A stretch of DNA of 48,160 bases from an uncultured bacterium (GCA_903876465.1 CAIRAF010000065.1:1-48160); one strand, 5' to 3'. Shown: positions 31,401 through 36,961, counted from the first letter of the stretch. Numbers and translations: made by a program. Notes: a model not told the origin generated them from the letters alone.

Positions 31401-34191
31401 AAGTGGTAATGGTCGTATCAGTGTGGGTCCTTCAGATAGCTTGAGTTTCTACAATGGAGGTCTTGGTAATACACGTCTAGGTTATTTCGATCCAAACGGA
31501 AACTTCTATTCAAATACAATCAATGCGACATCGACAACAGGTACAAGTACATTTGCAGGGAATTTGACTGTCGATGGCGGTACGCTTACTGTCAATTCAA
31601 TCAATAACACAGTTGGTATTAACACAACAAATTCAAATGCAACTCTTGGAATTAAGGGTTCATCTGGTACAAATCCATTTGTCATTGCTTCATCATCTGC
31701 AACAGTTGCATTCAATATGCTCACCCTCAACCAGGCTGGCGACTTTGGTATAGGTTCATCGTCACCAAGTGCAAACCTTTCAATCCAAGACAACTCTGGT
31801 CTCGCTGGAACAAATCCACTATTCATTATCGCATCTTCAACTTTGACTGGAACAGCTACAACAACACTTCTTTCACTCTTCGGTAACGGTAACTTCGCCC
31901 TTGGAACGACTTCACCATCAAACATCTTTACAGCAGTTGGTAACGGTTATTTCTCCGGTAACCTCACAGCAGCAAACATGATTGCAACGGGAACTATCAC
32001 GCAACTAGGTACAGGCACATCTACATTTGCAGGAGGTCTTAATGTCGATAGTGGAACATTTATTGTAAATCCAACAACAAATACTGTCGGTATAAATACA
32101 ACTAATTCTAACGTAACTCTCAATGTTAAAGGAACTGCCGGATTTAACCCATTTGTTATTGCTACTTCGTCAGCAACCGTAGCATTCAACATGCTTACAC
32201 TTAACCAAGCAGGAAGTTTTGGTATCGGCACATCAACACCTGCAGCTAAACTTTCAATTCAAGATAACTCAGGTTTAGCAGCAACAAATCCACTATTCGT
32301 TATCGCATCTTCAACTTTGACTGGAACAGCTACAACAACACTTCTCACACTCCTTGGTAACGGTAACTTCGCCCTTGGTTCAACCACTCCTTCAGGTATC
32401 TTTACGGCAGTCGGTAACGGATATTTCTCAGGTAGTTTGACTGCTGGTGCAATCACAGCTACAAGTACATTGACTGTTGTTGGTAATACCTCACTTCAAA
32501 ATGCTTCAACAACGAACCTTTCAGTTTCTGGATTCTTTAGACAAACCGGTACTTCTGGTACAAACCCATTTGTTATCGCTTCTTCATCAGCTACACAATT
32601 CAGCATGCTCGCTCTTCTTCAGAACGGATTCCTCGGTATAGGTTCATCAACTCCAGGTTCAAAGCTTTCTATCCAAGATAACTCTGGTGCTGCGACATCG
32701 ACTGGACTATTTACAATCGCATCATCAACTTCTGCGGGAGCTGCAACAACAACACTCTTCACAGTTACTGGTGGTGGTTATGTCGGAATTGGTACAACGA
32801 CACTCGTCTCAACATTCACAGTTGCTGGTTCAGCCTGTTTCGCTTCAACGACACAGGCCGGTGCAAAGACTGTTTGTGGTACAAGAACTGGTAACATTTA
32901 TTACGATACGGCAAACCCTGGTAACTACGACGTCGCCGAAAACTATCAGACATCTGATCCATCTATAAGTGCCGGTGACATCGTTTCTGCTGATCCATCA
33001 CGACCAAAGAATATTTTGCGAGCTACAACAGGTAGTCGTGTTCTCGGTGTTATTTCTACTCAACCTGGTGAACTTCTTGGTGGATCAAGTCCAGATATTC
33101 TCACAGCAACCATGAGACCAGTTGCTCTATCAGGACGTATTCCAGCAAAGGTTAGTACTGAAAATGGACCAATCGCTATTGGAGATTCAATTGCTTTGTC
33201 GAGTGTAGCAGGTATTGGTATGAAGGCTTCAGGTTCAGGTGAAAGAGTTGGTATCGCTCTTGAGTCATATTCAGGAAATGGTGTTGGTGTTATCGACATC
33301 TTTGCTAATCTCGGTCAGAATGTTGACCTCAATCAGTTCGCACTCGCAAGTTCAACAAATGCTTCAACAACAGTCATCGCTGATGAATTAACAGTAGCGC
33401 TTGCATCAATACAGTCATTGCAAGGTCAAACAAATAATTTGAATAATCAATTCACAGCATTCTCTTCATCTACTTCAAACTTTATTTCTTCAGTTTCCTC
33501 AACAACAGCGGCGGCTCTAGCTTCATCAACATCATTTGTTCAGACTATCGCTGATGCAGTTGTCAGTATCCTCAATGCAAGTGGTCAAGTTATAAATTCT
33601 GCAGGGAAGTGGACGGTTGGAGAAATTACAGCTCTCACTGGAACCTTCAATAAAGTTATAGCCGGTCGCGTCGAAACTCAGACCGCCGCAGTTTCGAATG
33701 GTATAGAAATGTCATCACCAAATGGACAACTCTGGTGTGTACGTATAGATAACACTGGTAACTTTGTTCGAACAACGGGATCATGTGATACATCTGCATC
33801 GACGACACCTGTAACTAATACACCTATAACTACAGGTCAAAGTAACACGGCTCCAGTAGTTACAAATAATCAGCCAACCTCAACAACCACTGTAACTTCA
33901 GCACCAGTCAATTCAACATCAACTGATAATACAAGTTCAAACACAACTAATCCAACAACCTCATCTTCGACATCTTCTACACCAGTAGTGACTTCAACTC
34001 CTGCTCCAGCACCAACAACCACAACGGCTCCAGATACTACAGTAACTCCAGCCTCAACAAGTCCAACTCCTACGACTTCAACGACACCAGCGCCAGTAGT
34101 TACTCCAGCTCCTGCTCCAACAGTAACGACAGCAGTAGCTCCAGATCCCACAACTTCAACCTCTGCAACGCCTCCAACAACATCACCGTGA
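19471..34191 (+). CDS. Giant 4906-residue fibre-like surface protein (FnIII - TM - second signal - head repeats - G2-like domain - STP tail)
   Basis: Uninterrupted 14.7-kb frame. An N-terminal signal peptide (ends near YVHAA) precedes three fibronectin-III-like domains (about residues 35-130, 150-240, 247-340) and a beta-rich region. A strong helix at 493-515 is followed by KKNKKDNSKG, then a second hydrophobic segment (528-552) ending AYA before FNQQINYQGKL (555 on), which looks like a signal peptide. From 555 on there are about 30 copies of a GNVGIGTTSPSNLLTVAGNG-type repeat, glycine-rich blocks (about 1074-1247 and 2947-3087) and YadA-head-like stretches (SLAFGQAVFAG, about 2467-2600 and 3274-3437). 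A domain at about 4470-4615 resembles peptidase G2-type fibre maturation domains; then come a coiled-coil-like part and a Ser/Thr/Pro tail (about 4772-4906). Likely a trimeric-fibre-like adhesin. The trimer is inferred, not seen. Confidence 0.85.
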   Translation: MKHFIYITFILTILTGGVMYVHAASTSFTTSLTTYAFDNIPPTVPTGLTATPISQSQIDLSWLPSTDNNLVGGYVVYRDDGAIATTSGTTFSDTLLSASTTYTYSVQAFDGSSNYSATSTSVSTTTLPVPVVIISTSTPPVSGGSTSSGGSAFITDLTVTPHTVDSVINFNTASPARSTVSWGLTPDLEAGSITSIFYDTTHEITITGLTADTHYYVRISVVGAQGVQSSVDSQFNTISLNPISILNPSNFTATPKGLGQNGINLSWTNPIDPRFGSVRVVRSTTFFPRDQYDGVPVYQGAGQNFFDASTVPGTRYYYSIFAEATDGSFSSGVLAQARIGIVGEIIPANNNPFTQAPPASNVNPLIANLTISDFEFIQNGKFLTPNTNNVISIDGTKNLTIRLAYNKVPEILKTIAVSLTDPKDSSKAFIFLLRANANKSYYEANVGSLGVSGDFPLAISILDYQNQSLKQIAGSLVAAVGDIAISSDQFGQLSFWLIIILLIVLLVIVVRILAKKNKKDNSKGSDNVTVVTSAVIALVILSGAMFFGIHQAYAFNQQINYQGKLANASNISVANGQYPIVFKLYTTSSTTTPIWTETDFGANQPTVSGGLFSIMLGSTTPFTGVDFNQTLYLGVTVASDTEMTPRKVIGAVPAAFLAGTSTIALSANTLQGITPGQFFRNDQQNATSSAATFLSILQTGAGKVAEFFASAGQSALAILSNGNVGVGSSTPVATLSVTGTSTAGVNPFIVASSSGATLLTVLQNGNVGVGTANPKFQLHVLESGQPSTNNPIDVMAVEVGSPSSGTATGYGPAILFKDIGTNVTNMARIGAVYEPNGTNNLGGLIFSTNSDTNNSLTLPSEKMRITAFGNVGIGTSSPIASLTVVSSTTAQISFVVASSSGTQLLTLFGNGNFGLGSTSLSNLFTVAGNGFFNGNVTATNIIATGTLNVSGQTTLGNATITNASTTNLAVTGLANTVLSVNALGQVVATSTAGFGTNYFSNSGATTTNNFANLASTLGVFGTIQATSTTGTSTFAGASIFTGNVGIGTTSPMGGFAFQGFNASTSATTNFAVYAGNGYSNAGTNGPGSSIAFVTGSAGSGSVGYAGGDFNVTTGSGVSSNAPGRGGNIAFSLGAGGIAGPAGGVGGTFAVVSGNGGASSATQPTGVGGAVTLTAGNGGAQTGSGSSAAGGALTLTAGNGGNTTLNGSPSGTGGTITFTAGNAGTVSSSTLAGGNGGNIILIPGTATATGTPGYVGIGTTSPSNLLTVAGNGFFNGNITATNITATGTLSVTGQTTLSGQTFLVNASTTNFSASGFANVTGTTTTGGLSVASLNGVLFGTNGAITAIATSSLGIPNFWTLSGATTTNTVANVASTLGVFGSVQATSTTGINTFAGTVGIGTSSPSYPFTVASQTVTTVVTGGTSNLNIGSDIEGITQRQISSSATQNYITLNLLASSQNTVAGGPTNQTTYGLYSKAFSSNQASISNNTYYGAYLEASGANAGATTVTDYGLYANAISTSTNATNYAVYANAANGSQNYGIYSAAGTNYFNGNVGIGTTSPSNLLTVAGNGFFSGNITATNITATGTLSVTGQTTLGNASTTNITVSNNLNVTSTTTTTGLKIASLSGVLFGTNGVITAIATSSLGIPNYWTQSGATTTNTVANVASTLGVFGTIQATSTTGTSTFASSAIFNGRVGIGTTTPAESLTIYKGTTNVSTLISDNGVLFTRSYDGLASAGVYYTGNTFMTSDGEVILYPGNRTAVDTINDSSVGKAAISGAVTLGGANLQVIGSLAVGGTYASLLTTPANGAIFQGTVGVGTSSPSTSNALEVGGNGYFAGNITGANLIATSTLTVSGQTTLANASTTNLSASGFLKVTGQTTLGNATITNASTTNLAITGLNSAILSVNALGQVVATTSGSGTNYFSNSGATTTLTTGTNLVAALFAAPYFLATSTTATSSIAGNFSVTGPSIFGGQLTIGNGNVNTDYGVSITNLNAGSSAAADISFVNNSGGNAYVGVGSSGTAAAYASRAFFDTFTGSGTSILSSASGGDVRFYTAGAAAGNERMRIGNTGNVGIGTTTASNLLEVAGNGYFAGNLTAANITATGTLNVTGKTTLAAASTTALTVANNLFVNGKIGINDPNPAPFIDINQNGSNPGLVMQSTAPCGTYGSYNTGNARFEGGTDNGGNIQFESQRGTAGCAQAGAMYWDWGWDNGGDFNLRLAMFDDHTFQVYDNGSGTTTVWSFQQRGGTVFNYATSTIFTGGGNVGIGTTTPTASNILTVAGNEFVNGNITATNITATGTLNVTGQTTLGNATITNASTTNLAITGLNSTILSVNALGQVVATTTSAGTNFFSNSGATTTLSTGSNLVAALFAAPYFMATSTTATSTFAGAFGIGSSTPSAANILTVAGNGFFTGNITGANLIATGNLTVSGNSTLATTSATSLSSTGSLTVGPTNLTATNNSFAFGYAPGTSAITATGTGSLAFGQAVFAGSKASIIANNTGSFAGGFALGNGGSPTILSSGAGSLAFGNTGSTRNITSSGSGSIAMGLTTSGNLTATGNASVAIGQDVNATANNAFALGSSFTNATASTFQVGFSATPILTVTNTSIGIGTTSPSNALEVAGNGYFTGNLTGTNITATGTLAVLGQTTLVNASTTNISASGFANVTGTTTTGGLSVGSLNGLLFGTSGAVTATTSISNSYLANSTISGISLGQNLANLTATNSTLTFSGSYNGGTAQTVGLNLSNTNTWSALQTFSNGIMSTASSTFTNITIGQSTTTNATTTSLAITGLSNTVLSVNALGQVVATTTSAGTNFFSNSGATTTLSTGSNLVAALFAAPYFLATSTTATSSIAGNLTVDGGTFTINSIANLVGIGTANPTAAFSVQAGTNTMPFFVASSSGAQLLTLLQNGNFGIGTSTPIASFSFQGVGQSTTTSANSYSFVVNGGNGVNVAGAGGNGGGVLFNTGNGLTAGTSGTGGDFAVNTGNGGGVNRGGNMTFTLGNGGGTSSNGGAFSLTAGNGGGAAGPPSGPGGAVTITAGNGGAQGGGSSGALAGVLTLNGGNAGSVTSGGVNGGNIILMPGLGSGTGLRGLVGIGSSTPSAMLSVLAATNTIPFVVASSSGAQLLTLLQNGNFGIGTSSPSNMLEVAGNGYFAGNITATNITATGTLNVTGQTTLGNANITNSTTTNATTTNLAITGLNSVILSVNALGQVVATTSGSGTNYFSNSGATTTLSTGSNLVAALFAAPYFLATSSTATSNFGGNATVGTTSLVSASNNSFALGDIYSANAGSTYSVVSSGGGSFAGGAVQTPAGTATSTILSSGPGSFAFGISVGVSGGTSKITSSGAGSVALGYSSGTTAGTGLISASGNGSFAGGYMSNTGSGTASTTASGIGAFAWGTGVGAYQTLSTAFGSGYVNNTANSFMVGYSAIPTLTVNSTSVGIGTTSPSNTLSVAGNSFINGNETATNITATGTLTVSGLTTLGNASTTSFTSTGPTFLATGGGNVGIGTAAPAYPFSVQGSIVDDLSFMQNTNVSGWSTMVLANSNATIKTSFGIGNASASTFANTAFFDVFAGGAPFVLATNDTERMRIENGGNIDIGTTSSSNLLSVGGNGFFTGNLTAANMIATGTLIVSGQTTLGKTIMSNSTTTNATTTNLAITGLNSVILSVNALGQVVATTSGSGTNYFSNSGATTTLSTGSNLVAALFAAPYFTATSTTATSTFAGNVFVGPTNPNFYPASPLVVTTNTNNYGQFVVQNLNSGNNASGDLIVGGDKMTDTSYYGDLGCNSSTFNQVGQTILPAFDCYLYSSDSNLDIGTASTTGPSNINFFTGGTLAANNRMTILTNGNVGIGTTSPSSLNLLTVAGNGFFNGSLTAGTLNAASTTGTSTIAGNLVVGPSSGTTGFMMDANGNVGIGTSTLSNILEVAGNGYFAGNLTGANITATGTLAAISNIALGTSTYSFVDGIAMDYIQAASGNGRISVGPSDSLSFYNGGLGNTRLGYFDPNGNFYSNTINATSTTGTSTFAGNLTVDGGTLTVNSINNTVGINTTNSNATLGIKGSSGTNPFVIASSSATVAFNMLTLNQAGDFGIGSSSPSANLSIQDNSGLAGTNPLFIIASSTLTGTATTTLLSLFGNGNFALGTTSPSNIFTAVGNGYFSGNLTAANMIATGTITQLGTGTSTFAGGLNVDSGTFIVNPTTNTVGINTTNSNVTLNVKGTAGFNPFVIATSSATVAFNMLTLNQAGSFGIGTSTPAAKLSIQDNSGLAATNPLFVIASSTLTGTATTTLLTLLGNGNFALGSTTPSGIFTAVGNGYFSGSLTAGAITATSTLTVVGNTSLQNASTTNLSVSGFFRQTGTSGTNPFVIASSSATQFSMLALLQNGFLGIGSSTPGSKLSIQDNSGAATSTGLFTIASSTSAGAATTTLFTVTGGGYVGIGTTTLVSTFTVAGSACFASTTQAGAKTVCGTRTGNIYYDTANPGNYDVAENYQTSDPSISAGDIVSADPSRPKNILRATTGSRVLGVISTQPGELLGGSSPDILTATMRPVALSGRIPAKVSTENGPIAIGDSIALSSVAGIGMKASGSGERVGIALESYSGNGVGVIDIFANLGQNVDLNQFALASSTNASTTVIADELTVALASIQSLQGQTNNLNNQFTAFSSSTSNFISSVSSTTAAALASSTSFVQTIADAVVSILNASGQVINSAGKWTVGEITALTGTFNKVIAGRVETQTAAVSNGIEMSSPNGQLWCVRIDNTGNFVRTTGSCDTSASTTPVTNTPITTGQSNTAPVVTNNQPTSTTTVTSAPVNSTSTDNTSSNTTNPTTSSSTSSTPVVTSTPAPAPTTTTAPDTTVTPASTSPTPTTSTTPAPVVTPAPAPTVTTAVAPDPTTSTSATPPTTSP
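20941..21132 (+). other. Internal stop-transfer helix plus signal-peptide-like segment inside the giant protein
   Basis: Encodes residues 491-554: hydrophobic LSFWLIIILLIVLLVIVVRI, a positively charged linker, then TSAVIALVILSGAMFFGIHQ and AYA. The following FNQQINYQGKL is the usual start of mature fibre proteins of this type. Confidence 0.7.
22690..23210 (+). repeat. Glycine-rich block 1 in the giant gene
   Basis: Encodes repeats of the type GGAVTLTAGNGGAQTG, GGALTLTAGNGG and GGTITFTAGNAG, period about 17-22 residues. A second block with the same style is at 28310-28730. Confidence 0.7.
23405..23640 (+). repeat. Module B copy 1 (VTGTTTTGGLSVASLNGVLF type)
   Basis: Shares near-identical protein text with 24298-24535, including ITAIATSSLGIPN and ANVASTLGVFG. 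A shorter copy is at 27470-27560. Confidence 0.7.
24298..24535 (+). repeat. Module B copy 2
   Basis: Second copy of the block described at 23405. The order GLKIASLSGVLFGTNG, ITAIATSSLGIPN, ANVASTLGVFGTIQATSTTG is preserved with scattered synonymous changes. Confidence 0.7.
25130..25335 (+). repeat. Module A copy 1 (TNLAITGLNS-LSVNALGQVVAT type)
   Basis: Encodes TNLAITGLNSAILSVNALGQ, then VVATTSGSGTNYFSNSGATT and LVAALFAAPYFLATSTTATS. Four more near-full copies follow, and a partial one is at about 22365-22470. Confidence 0.75.
26430..26635 (+). repeat. Module A copy 2
   Basis: Same module as 25130-25335 with VVATTTSAGTNFFSNSGATT as variant; synonymous drift between copies. Confidence 0.75.
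26850..27285 (+). repeat. YadA-head-like repeat block 1
   Basis: Encodes a run of short beta-roll units: SFAFGYAPGTSAITATGTG, SLAFGQAVFAG, SFAGGFALGNGG, SLAFGNTGSTRN, SIAMGLTTSGN, SVAIGQDVNATANNAFALGS. The S-x-A-x-G core recurs as in trimeric autotransporter heads. Confidence 0.65.
27825..28030 (+). repeat. Module A copy 3
   Basis: TTSLAITGLSNTVLSVNALG followed by the same ATTTLSTGSNLVAALFAAPY block as the other copies. Confidence 0.75.
28310..28730 (+). repeat. Glycine-rich block 2 in the giant gene
   Basis: Units such as GGDFAVNTGNGGG, GGNMTFTLGNGGGTSSN, GGAFSLTAGNGGG and GGAVTITAGNGGAQGG, parallel to block 1 about 5.6 kb upstream. Confidence 0.7.
29050..29250 (+). repeat. Module A copy 4
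   Basis: TTNLAITGLNSVILSVNALG and following LVAALFAAPYFLATSSTATS; closest in protein text to copy 5. Confidence 0.75.
29285..29785 (+). repeat. YadA-head-like repeat block 2
   Basis: SFALGDIYSANAGS, SFAGGAVQTPAGTATS, SFAFGISVGVSGG, SVALGYSSGTTAG, SFAGGYMSNTGSG and AFAWGTGVGAYQT repeat the S-x-A-x-G pattern of block 1. Confidence 0.65.
30440..30645 (+). repeat. Module A copy 5
   Basis: TTNLAITGLNSVILSVNALG, VVATTSGSGTNYFSNSGATT and LVAALFAAPYFTATSTTATS. Confidence 0.75.
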
Positions 34192-34193
34192 TG

Positions 34194-34228
34194 AAATTGG
34201 AAGTAGTAGAGTGAGAAGTAGAACGATT
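34194..34228 (+). repeat. Degenerate heptanucleotide repeat after the giant gene
   Basis: AAATTGG, AAGTAGT, AGAGTGA, GAAGTAG, AACGATT in 7-nt phase starting two bases after the TGA. It is similar in purine-rich style to the array at 17172-17206. The rest of 34229-34370 is AT-rich with a possible promoter only. Confidence 0.4.
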
Positions 34229-34288
34229 AATTAAAATTAATAACAATTAATAAAAATATATGAGAAAAAATAAGGGGTATATAGATGT

Positions 34289-34316
34289 TTAACGTAAGGA
34301 ATAGGTGTGGTATTAT
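34289..34316 (+). promoter_or_regulatory. Weak candidate promoter for the 34371 gene
   Basis: TTAACG (34289-34294), 16 nt, TATTAT (34311-34316); would leave a leader of about 50 nt. Confidence 0.3.
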
Positions 34317-34370
34317 TATCAGTAATTAAGTTTAAACAATTAGAAACGAGTTCGTATTTTATTAAAACGT

Positions 34371-35054
34371 ATGATTAAAAATATAACAAAAATAATCAGT
34401 AATGCAGGGCTAACAATGCTCGTTCTGGCCTTTGCATTTACTACGGTCGAACCAGCAGTTAGTTTTGGGGCACCAGTACAGAGTCAGTTCACTATCTCTC
34501 AAACAACAAATTCTGAAGTCTCATTTGTAACTTTAGCTTCTAATGTTGTGATGTCACCAACTCTTGGAGGTATCACTGGTGGTACAGCAAATGGTTTGAC
34601 ACAAGTTGCAGTTTTGTCCAACAATTCCACTGGTTACAACATGACCATCCAAGCAAGTTCGACAGGTGCTATGCAAGGTACAGCAAGTTCAACTAACTTT
34701 ATTCCAGTTTATTCGACTACTACTCCAGACTATAACTTCGTTACCCCGGCCAACAGTGCACGTTTCGGTTATACAGTGAATGCGAGTACGACGAGTGATG
34801 TAACAGCACTTTTCAAGTCCAATGGTTCGAATCTTTGTGGTGTGGGTGGTTCAACATCTGGTGGAGGTATACATTGTTGGATCGGTGCAACTTCAACAGC
34901 TGTACAAATCATAAATCGCGGGACTGCAACAGCGGGTACCGGTGCCACAACTACCTTGTATTTCCAAGTTGGTATAGCAGCTAACCCTCTCCCAGCAATA
35001 CCAAATGATACTTATGTTTCCACTTCAACATTGACAGCTACTGCCAATCCATAA
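34371..35054 (+). CDS. Secreted beta-rich protein, WxL-like paralogue 1
   Basis: 227 residues with a cleavable-type signal (LTMLVLAFAFTTVEPAVSFG, ends near residue 32). The mature part is made of short beta stretches: VVMSPTLGGITGGTANG, VAVLSNNSTGYNMTIQAS, CGVGG/IHCWIG as a Cys pair, then TLYFQVGIAANPLPAIPNDT and the end TYVSTSTLTATANP. The final Y-x-x-T-x-T-L-T-x-T block recalls the end of Gram-positive WxL domains but lacks the tryptophan. It is followed by a close duplicate and then a DUF916-like gene. Likely a wall- or fibre-associated structural protein. No enzyme motif was seen. Confidence 0.75.
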   Translation: MIKNITKIISNAGLTMLVLAFAFTTVEPAVSFGAPVQSQFTISQTTNSEVSFVTLASNVVMSPTLGGITGGTANGLTQVAVLSNNSTGYNMTIQASSTGAMQGTASSTNFIPVYSTTTPDYNFVTPANSARFGYTVNASTTSDVTALFKSNGSNLCGVGGSTSGGGIHCWIGATSTAVQIINRGTATAGTGATTTLYFQVGIAANPLPAIPNDTYVSTSTLTATANP

Positions 35055-35067
35055 TCTAGTGAAAAAC

Positions 35068-35076
35068 TGTGGATAA
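35068..35076 (-). promoter_or_regulatory. DnaA-box consensus (TGTGGATAA on plus)
   Basis: Exact reverse complement of TTATCCACA in the intergenic DNA between the tandem paralogues. It is isolated, so it may be chance. Confidence 0.3.
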
Positions 35077-35093
35077 GTAGAGTGAAAATTACA

Positions 35094-35121
35094 TTAAAAA
35101 TTGAGCAGAATATGATACAAT
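35094..35121 (+). promoter_or_regulatory. Extended -10 promoter of the second paralogue
   Basis: TTAAAA, 16 nt, TACAAT (35116-35121) with TG at 35113-35114 giving TGATACAAT. A leader of about 55 nt ends with (AAT)6 next to the ATG. Confidence 0.45.
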
Positions 35122-35163
35122 TTAAGCAATAAAGGACCAGTCAAAATAGATTAATATAGACCC

Positions 35164-35181
35164 AATAATAATAATAATAAT
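35164..35181 (+). repeat. (AAT)6 trinucleotide repeat abutting a start codon
   Basis: Six AAT units end directly at ATG 35182. Changes in copy number would alter the leader without touching the frame. No Shine-Dalgarno sequence is present next to it. Confidence 0.6.
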
Positions 35182-35877
35182 ATGTCAAAATTATTTATCA
35201 ACATAATCAGTCGTGCCAGTCTCAGTTTCCTTGTTCTTACGCTTGCATTTACTGCAGTAGAACCAGCAGTAAGTTTCGGGGCATCAGTACAGAGTCAGTT
35301 TACTATTTCTCAACAAGTTAGTGCCGAAGTTGCCTTTGCAACACTTGCATCTAACGTCAGTATGTCACCAACTCTTGGAGGTATCACTGGTGGTACAGCC
35401 AATGGACAGACCCAAGTAGTTGTTACTACCAACGATCTTCTTGGTTACAACATGACCATCCAAGCAAGTTCGACAGGTGCTATGCAAGGTACAGCAAGTA
35501 CAACTAACTTTATTCCAGTTTATTCAACTACTACTCCGGACTTTACCTTCGTTACACCAGCAAATACTGCTCGTTTTGGTTATACGGTCGGCGCAAGTAG
35601 TACAAGTGATGTAACACCACTTTTCAAGTCCAATGGCTCTAGTCTTTGTGGTGTAGGTGGTACTACAGCAAATAATACCAATACATATTCAGCTCTTAGA
35701 TGTTGGATCGGTGCAACTTCAACTGCAGTAACTATCATAAATCGTAACTTGCCAACACAAGCTCCTGGTGCTACAACTACATTGTATTTCCAAGTAGGTA
35801 TAGCGGCTAACCCTGTTCCAGCTATTCCAAACGATACATATATTGCAACTTCAACACTAACAGCTACAGCAAATTAA
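35182..35877 (+). CDS. Secreted beta-rich protein, WxL-like paralogue 2
   Basis: 231 residues, a tandem duplicate of the preceding gene. It shares the signal (LVLTLAFTAVEPAVSFGASV), VQSQFTISQ, MSPTLGGITGGTANGQTQVV, GYNMTIQASSTGAMQGTAS, NFIPVYSTTTPD and AIPNDTYIATSTLTATAN. A few residues are inserted before the second Cys (NNTNTYSALRCWIG). Gaps to neighbours are short (10 nt to the DUF916-like gene), so co-transcription with it is likely. The high similarity over DNA implies recent duplication. Confidence 0.78.
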   Translation: MSKLFINIISRASLSFLVLTLAFTAVEPAVSFGASVQSQFTISQQVSAEVAFATLASNVSMSPTLGGITGGTANGQTQVVVTTNDLLGYNMTIQASSTGAMQGTASTTNFIPVYSTTTPDFTFVTPANTARFGYTVGASSTSDVTPLFKSNGSSLCGVGGTTANNTNTYSALRCWIGATSTAVTIINRNLPTQAPGATTTLYFQVGIAANPVPAIPNDTYIATSTLTATAN

Positions 35878-35887
35878 TTAAACTACA

Positions 35888-36955
35888 ATGAGAAATAATA
35901 CCTCTTCGGAAACGACTTCTTTTAAGAAGAAAGCACTGATTTCAACTGGTATATTTCTTGGTGTTCTCAGTTTTTCCACTTTTGTTCTTGCCGCTACCCC
36001 TGTAGCGACCACAAAAACTGTCACAGCCCCAGTTTCTCAACCAGCTCCAAGTTTCCAGTTCGATCAGTTGCCAGACATGGTCAATTATCATGATTTCGTT
36101 GTCGGCCCAGGTAAAATAGAATTGCAAATAGCCCCAGGAAGTTCCCAGACAGTCGATCTTACCGTTGCCAATCGACTTGGTTCAGATAAAGTGTTTTCAA
36201 TTACAGAGGAAGATTTTATTGGTTCCAATGATCCAAATCAGTCAGTAGTTCTGCTTGGTAGTGATAGGGGTCCATATTCTCTCAAGGACGATATACACAT
36301 TCCTTCAACTAAGGTCACAATACCTTTTGGAAAAAAGGTTCATATACCAATAACGGTTTCTGTACCTACTGATGCACAGCCAGGTGGTCTGTACGGAAGT
36401 GTTCTGGTTAGTGTTGTTAGTGTTAATGGTTCTACTACAGCAGATGGTGTTGGTGCTACTAACCCAGTTATCACACGTATCGGTACACTCTTCTTTGTTC
36501 GAGTACCTGGCGCGGTTGTAGCGGACGGTTCATTATCAGGTTTTACTTTACCTCAAGGAAATATTATCTGGTCAAATTCCTTAACTCAGACAGATCCAAT
36601 TCTATTCAATATTCTTTTTAAGAATAAAGGTAGTGTTTACGTTGATCCTTCAGGTACTATATCGATTACAAATATTTGGGGTGCTCCTATTGCTTCGGTT
36701 GCAGTTGATCCTTGGTTTGCCATGCCTCAGTCACTTCGTTTCCGCCAGGTTCAATGGGTGACTACGTTTCTATTTGGAAGATATACCGCTCATGTCGTAA
36801 TCAATCCTGGATTTGGTACAAGTACAGATACAGCAGATCTTGTTTTTTGGGTTATCCCTTGGAAGATACTCCTCTTAGCATTTATTGGACTTGTTATAAT
36901 AATCGCAATACTTCGTTGGATAGTTACTCACATCTCATTTGTTTCAAAGAAATAG
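35888..36955 (+). CDS. DUF916/WxLIP-like membrane-anchored surface protein
   Basis: 355 residues. Signal or anchor at about 15-36 (ALISTGIFLGVLSFSTFVLA), then a first beta-sandwich with a typical PG-rich start (VGPGKIELQIAPGSSQTVDL and TVANRLGSDKVFSI). A second beta domain (PITVSVPTDAQPGGLYGSVL to FGRYTAHVVINPGFG) follows, then a C-terminal helix (VIPWKILLLAFIGLVIIIAI) and a short basic tail. This order (signal, two Ig-like domains, C-terminal helix, basic end) is that of DUF916 proteins, which in Firmicutes partner with WxL proteins and bind peptidoglycan. Here it follows three WxL-like paralogues and the giant fibre gene, so an anchoring role is plausible. Family assignment is by layout and motif only. 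Confidence 0.65.
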   Translation: MRNNTSSETTSFKKKALISTGIFLGVLSFSTFVLAATPVATTKTVTAPVSQPAPSFQFDQLPDMVNYHDFVVGPGKIELQIAPGSSQTVDLTVANRLGSDKVFSITEEDFIGSNDPNQSVVLLGSDRGPYSLKDDIHIPSTKVTIPFGKKVHIPITVSVPTDAQPGGLYGSVLVSVVSVNGSTTADGVGATNPVITRIGTLFFVRVPGAVVADGSLSGFTLPQGNIIWSNSLTQTDPILFNILFKNKGSVYVDPSGTISITNIWGAPIASVAVDPWFAMPQSLRFRQVQWVTTFLFGRYTAHVVINPGFGTSTDTADLVFWVIPWKILLLAFIGLVIIIAILRWIVTHISFVSKK

Positions 36956-36961
36956 TATAAT
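36956..36961 (+). promoter_or_regulatory. -10 box directly after a stop codon
   Basis: TATAAT begins at the base after the TAG of the DUF916-like gene. A palindrome TTATTAATTAATAA (36983-36996) lies in the leader of the next gene. Confidence 0.45.

Noticed and set aside
19679..33300. Many long antisense and frame-shifted ORFs inside the giant gene, some Pro/Val-rich
   Set aside because: They are shadows of the low-complexity Gly/Thr/Ser coding strand: they repeat in step with its modules, lack start signals and match no family.
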